Source of the DNA: Eubacteriales bacterium
GTDB taxonomy: Bacteria > Bacillota > Clostridia > JAQUNY01
Direction: 5' to 3'
Assembly: GCA_028717405.1 (NCBI GenBank)
Contig: JAQUNY010000124.1
Span: 1-5,319, forward strand
DNA length: 5,319 bases
The translations under genes and the position numbers were made by a program. The notes below the pieces were generated by a model, which had not been told where the DNA came from, did not search any database, and was given only the letters and a program-made list of their open reading frames with translations. This document shows positions 4,361-5,319 of the stretch, one piece after another. Numbering within the stretch: position 1 is the stretch's first letter; every line of letters starts with the position of its first letter.

Positions 4361-5319
4361 AAGCAATTTTGGTTGGGAAAAATATGGAGCTTAGCTGGAG
4401 TGATGTACCAGACCCTGTTTTAAAAAATGACGAGGTATTGGTGGAGATCCACTATGCAGGATTAAACCGCGCTGACCTCATGCAGAGGGAAGGCAGGTAT
4501 CCGCCGCCGCCGGGCTGCCCCGAATGGATGGGACTTGAAATATCCGGTGTAATAAAAGAAATGGGGACTGAAGCTTCCGTTAAAAGCAGTTATAGCAAAG
4601 GTGACAAGGTGTGCGCCCTGCTCGGAGGCGGCGGATATGCCGAATATGCGGCAGTCAGGTATGATATGCTTATGCCTCTGCCCAGAGGTATATCAATGCC
4701 TGAAGCGGCCGCCATACCCGAAGCGTTTGCGACTGCTTACCTGAACCTTTTCATTGAAGGGAATATTAAAGAAAATGAAACGCTCCTGATGCATGCCGGC
4801 GCCAGCGGACTGGCAAGTGTAGTCATACCAATGGCGAAGGCTTTCAATATAAGAGTCATAACAAGCGTGCTGTCTGACGACATAGCGAAATCCATCAGCC
4901 ATCTGAATGCTGATGTCATCATAAACAGCGCCAGGGATGATGTTGCGGAAGCACTCAAACAGCAAATGGAAGAAGGCCATCCAGTTGATGTGGCAATAGA
5001 CTGCCTTGGAGGCAGGATGATGGGCCTCAGCCTTCCCTATATGCAACGTGGAGGACGATGGATAATGATATCGACTCTTGCCGGTGAAATAACAGAAATA
5101 AACCTCAGAACACTTTTTACCAGAGGTATAAGGGTCATTGGCAGCACCCTCCGCAGCAGGACTCCTGATGTCAAAGCCATGATACTGGCAAGTCTGGTTA
5201 AAAACATATGGCCGAAAACAGAAAAGGGACTCGTAAAACCGACAATTTACAAAATACTGCCTGTAACCCGGGCGGAAGATGCCCACGCCATATTGCAAAA
5301 AGGTGAAAATGTGGGTAAG
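4357..5319 (+). CDS. NAD(P)H:quinone oxidoreductase, PIG3 family (zinc-free MDR), 3' end cut by the window
   Basis: The frame is open from ATG 4357 to the last base and gives 321 residues. The family usually has about 325-330, so only a few codons are missing. It is a cytoplasmic medium-chain dehydrogenase/reductase without the zinc ligands, expected to reduce quinones or enones with NAD(P)H. Visible family landmarks are the N-terminal GroES-like part with AGLNRADLMQREGRYPPPPG (34-53) and MGLEISG (58-64), CALLGGGGYAEYA (86-98), EAAAIPEAFATAYLNLF (116-132), nucleotide-binding HAGASGLAS (146-154), DCLGG (215-219), GGRW (232-235) and the IGSTLRSR motif (261-268) typical of PIG3-type enzymes. Two features are odd: the third glycine of the dinucleotide loop is Ala153, and residues expected to hold the NADPH 2'-phosphate are Asp174/175 and Ser191. 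The start is supported by AGGAGAAG at 4341-4348. The gene diverges from pckG and may be coupled to the short ORF at 4298. The true physiological substrate is unknown. Confidence 0.93.
   Translation, partial: MKAILVGKNMELSWSDVPDPVLKNDEVLVEIHYAGLNRADLMQREGRYPPPPGCPEWMGLEISGVIKEMGTEASVKSSYSKGDKVCALLGGGGYAEYAAVRYDMLMPLPRGISMPEAAAIPEAFATAYLNLFIEGNIKENETLLMHAGASGLASVVIPMAKAFNIRVITSVLSDDIAKSISHLNADVIINSARDDVAEALKQQMEEGHPVDVAIDCLGGRMMGLSLPYMQRGGRWIMISTLAGEITEINLRTLFTRGIRVIGSTLRSRTPDVKAMILASLVKNIWPKTEKGLVKPTIYKILPVTRAEDAHAILQKGENVGK

Noticed and set aside
4501..4512. (CCG)4 microsatellite
   Set aside because: It encodes the tetraproline of the conserved YPPPPG motif in PIG3-family enzymes, so protein conservation explains it.
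4693..5298. 201-codon open frame on the minus strand
   Set aside because: It lies entirely antisense to the clear PIG3-family coding sequence, shows no recognisable domain, and has an aromatic- and Cys-rich composition typical of a shadow frame.

Overview
The window reads as chromosomal DNA from a bacterium, most likely an anaerobic member of the Clostridia or a similar Bacillota lineage. This rests on strong purine-rich ribosome binding sites, sigma-A-type promoters, frequent AGA/AGG and ATA codons, moderate GC content, a GTP-type PEP carboxykinase, and a carbohydrate-active enzyme next to an AraC-type regulator. The genus cannot be fixed from sequence alone.

Layout: bases 1-872 (+) are the 3' part of a glycoside hydrolase of the GH127/DUF1680 (beta-L-arabinofuranosidase-like) type, with its 5' part outside the window. 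A 70-bp convergent gap with a nested inverted repeat separates it from an AraC-family regulator on the minus strand (943-1839, possible extension to 1920). Upstream of the regulator lie a candidate promoter, a perfect 15-bp hairpin and a second inverted repeat, which together form the spacer behind the next gene. That gene is a complete GTP-dependent phosphoenolpyruvate carboxykinase on the minus strand (2097-3986). A 370-bp divergent intergenic region follows. It holds a very good pckG promoter, a candidate back-to-back plus-strand promoter, palindromes, 9-bp direct repeats and a short upstream ORF. The window closes with a nearly complete NAD(P)H:quinone oxidoreductase of the PIG3 family (4357 to the window end), which is missing only its last few codons.

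How the genes relate: the regulator and the hydrolase converge, a common arrangement for a sugar-utilisation regulator and its target locus, but the target is inferred. PEP carboxykinase links the C3 and C4 pools at the PEP/oxaloacetate node. The divergent oxidoreductase may share regulatory DNA with it. No mobile element, CRISPR array, tRNA or rRNA was seen, and no clearly new multi-gene system is present. The most interesting material is the pckG/qor divergent control region, including a 20-codon ORF whose stop overlaps the qor start in an ATGA, and the loss of expected NADPH-binding residues in the oxidoreductase.
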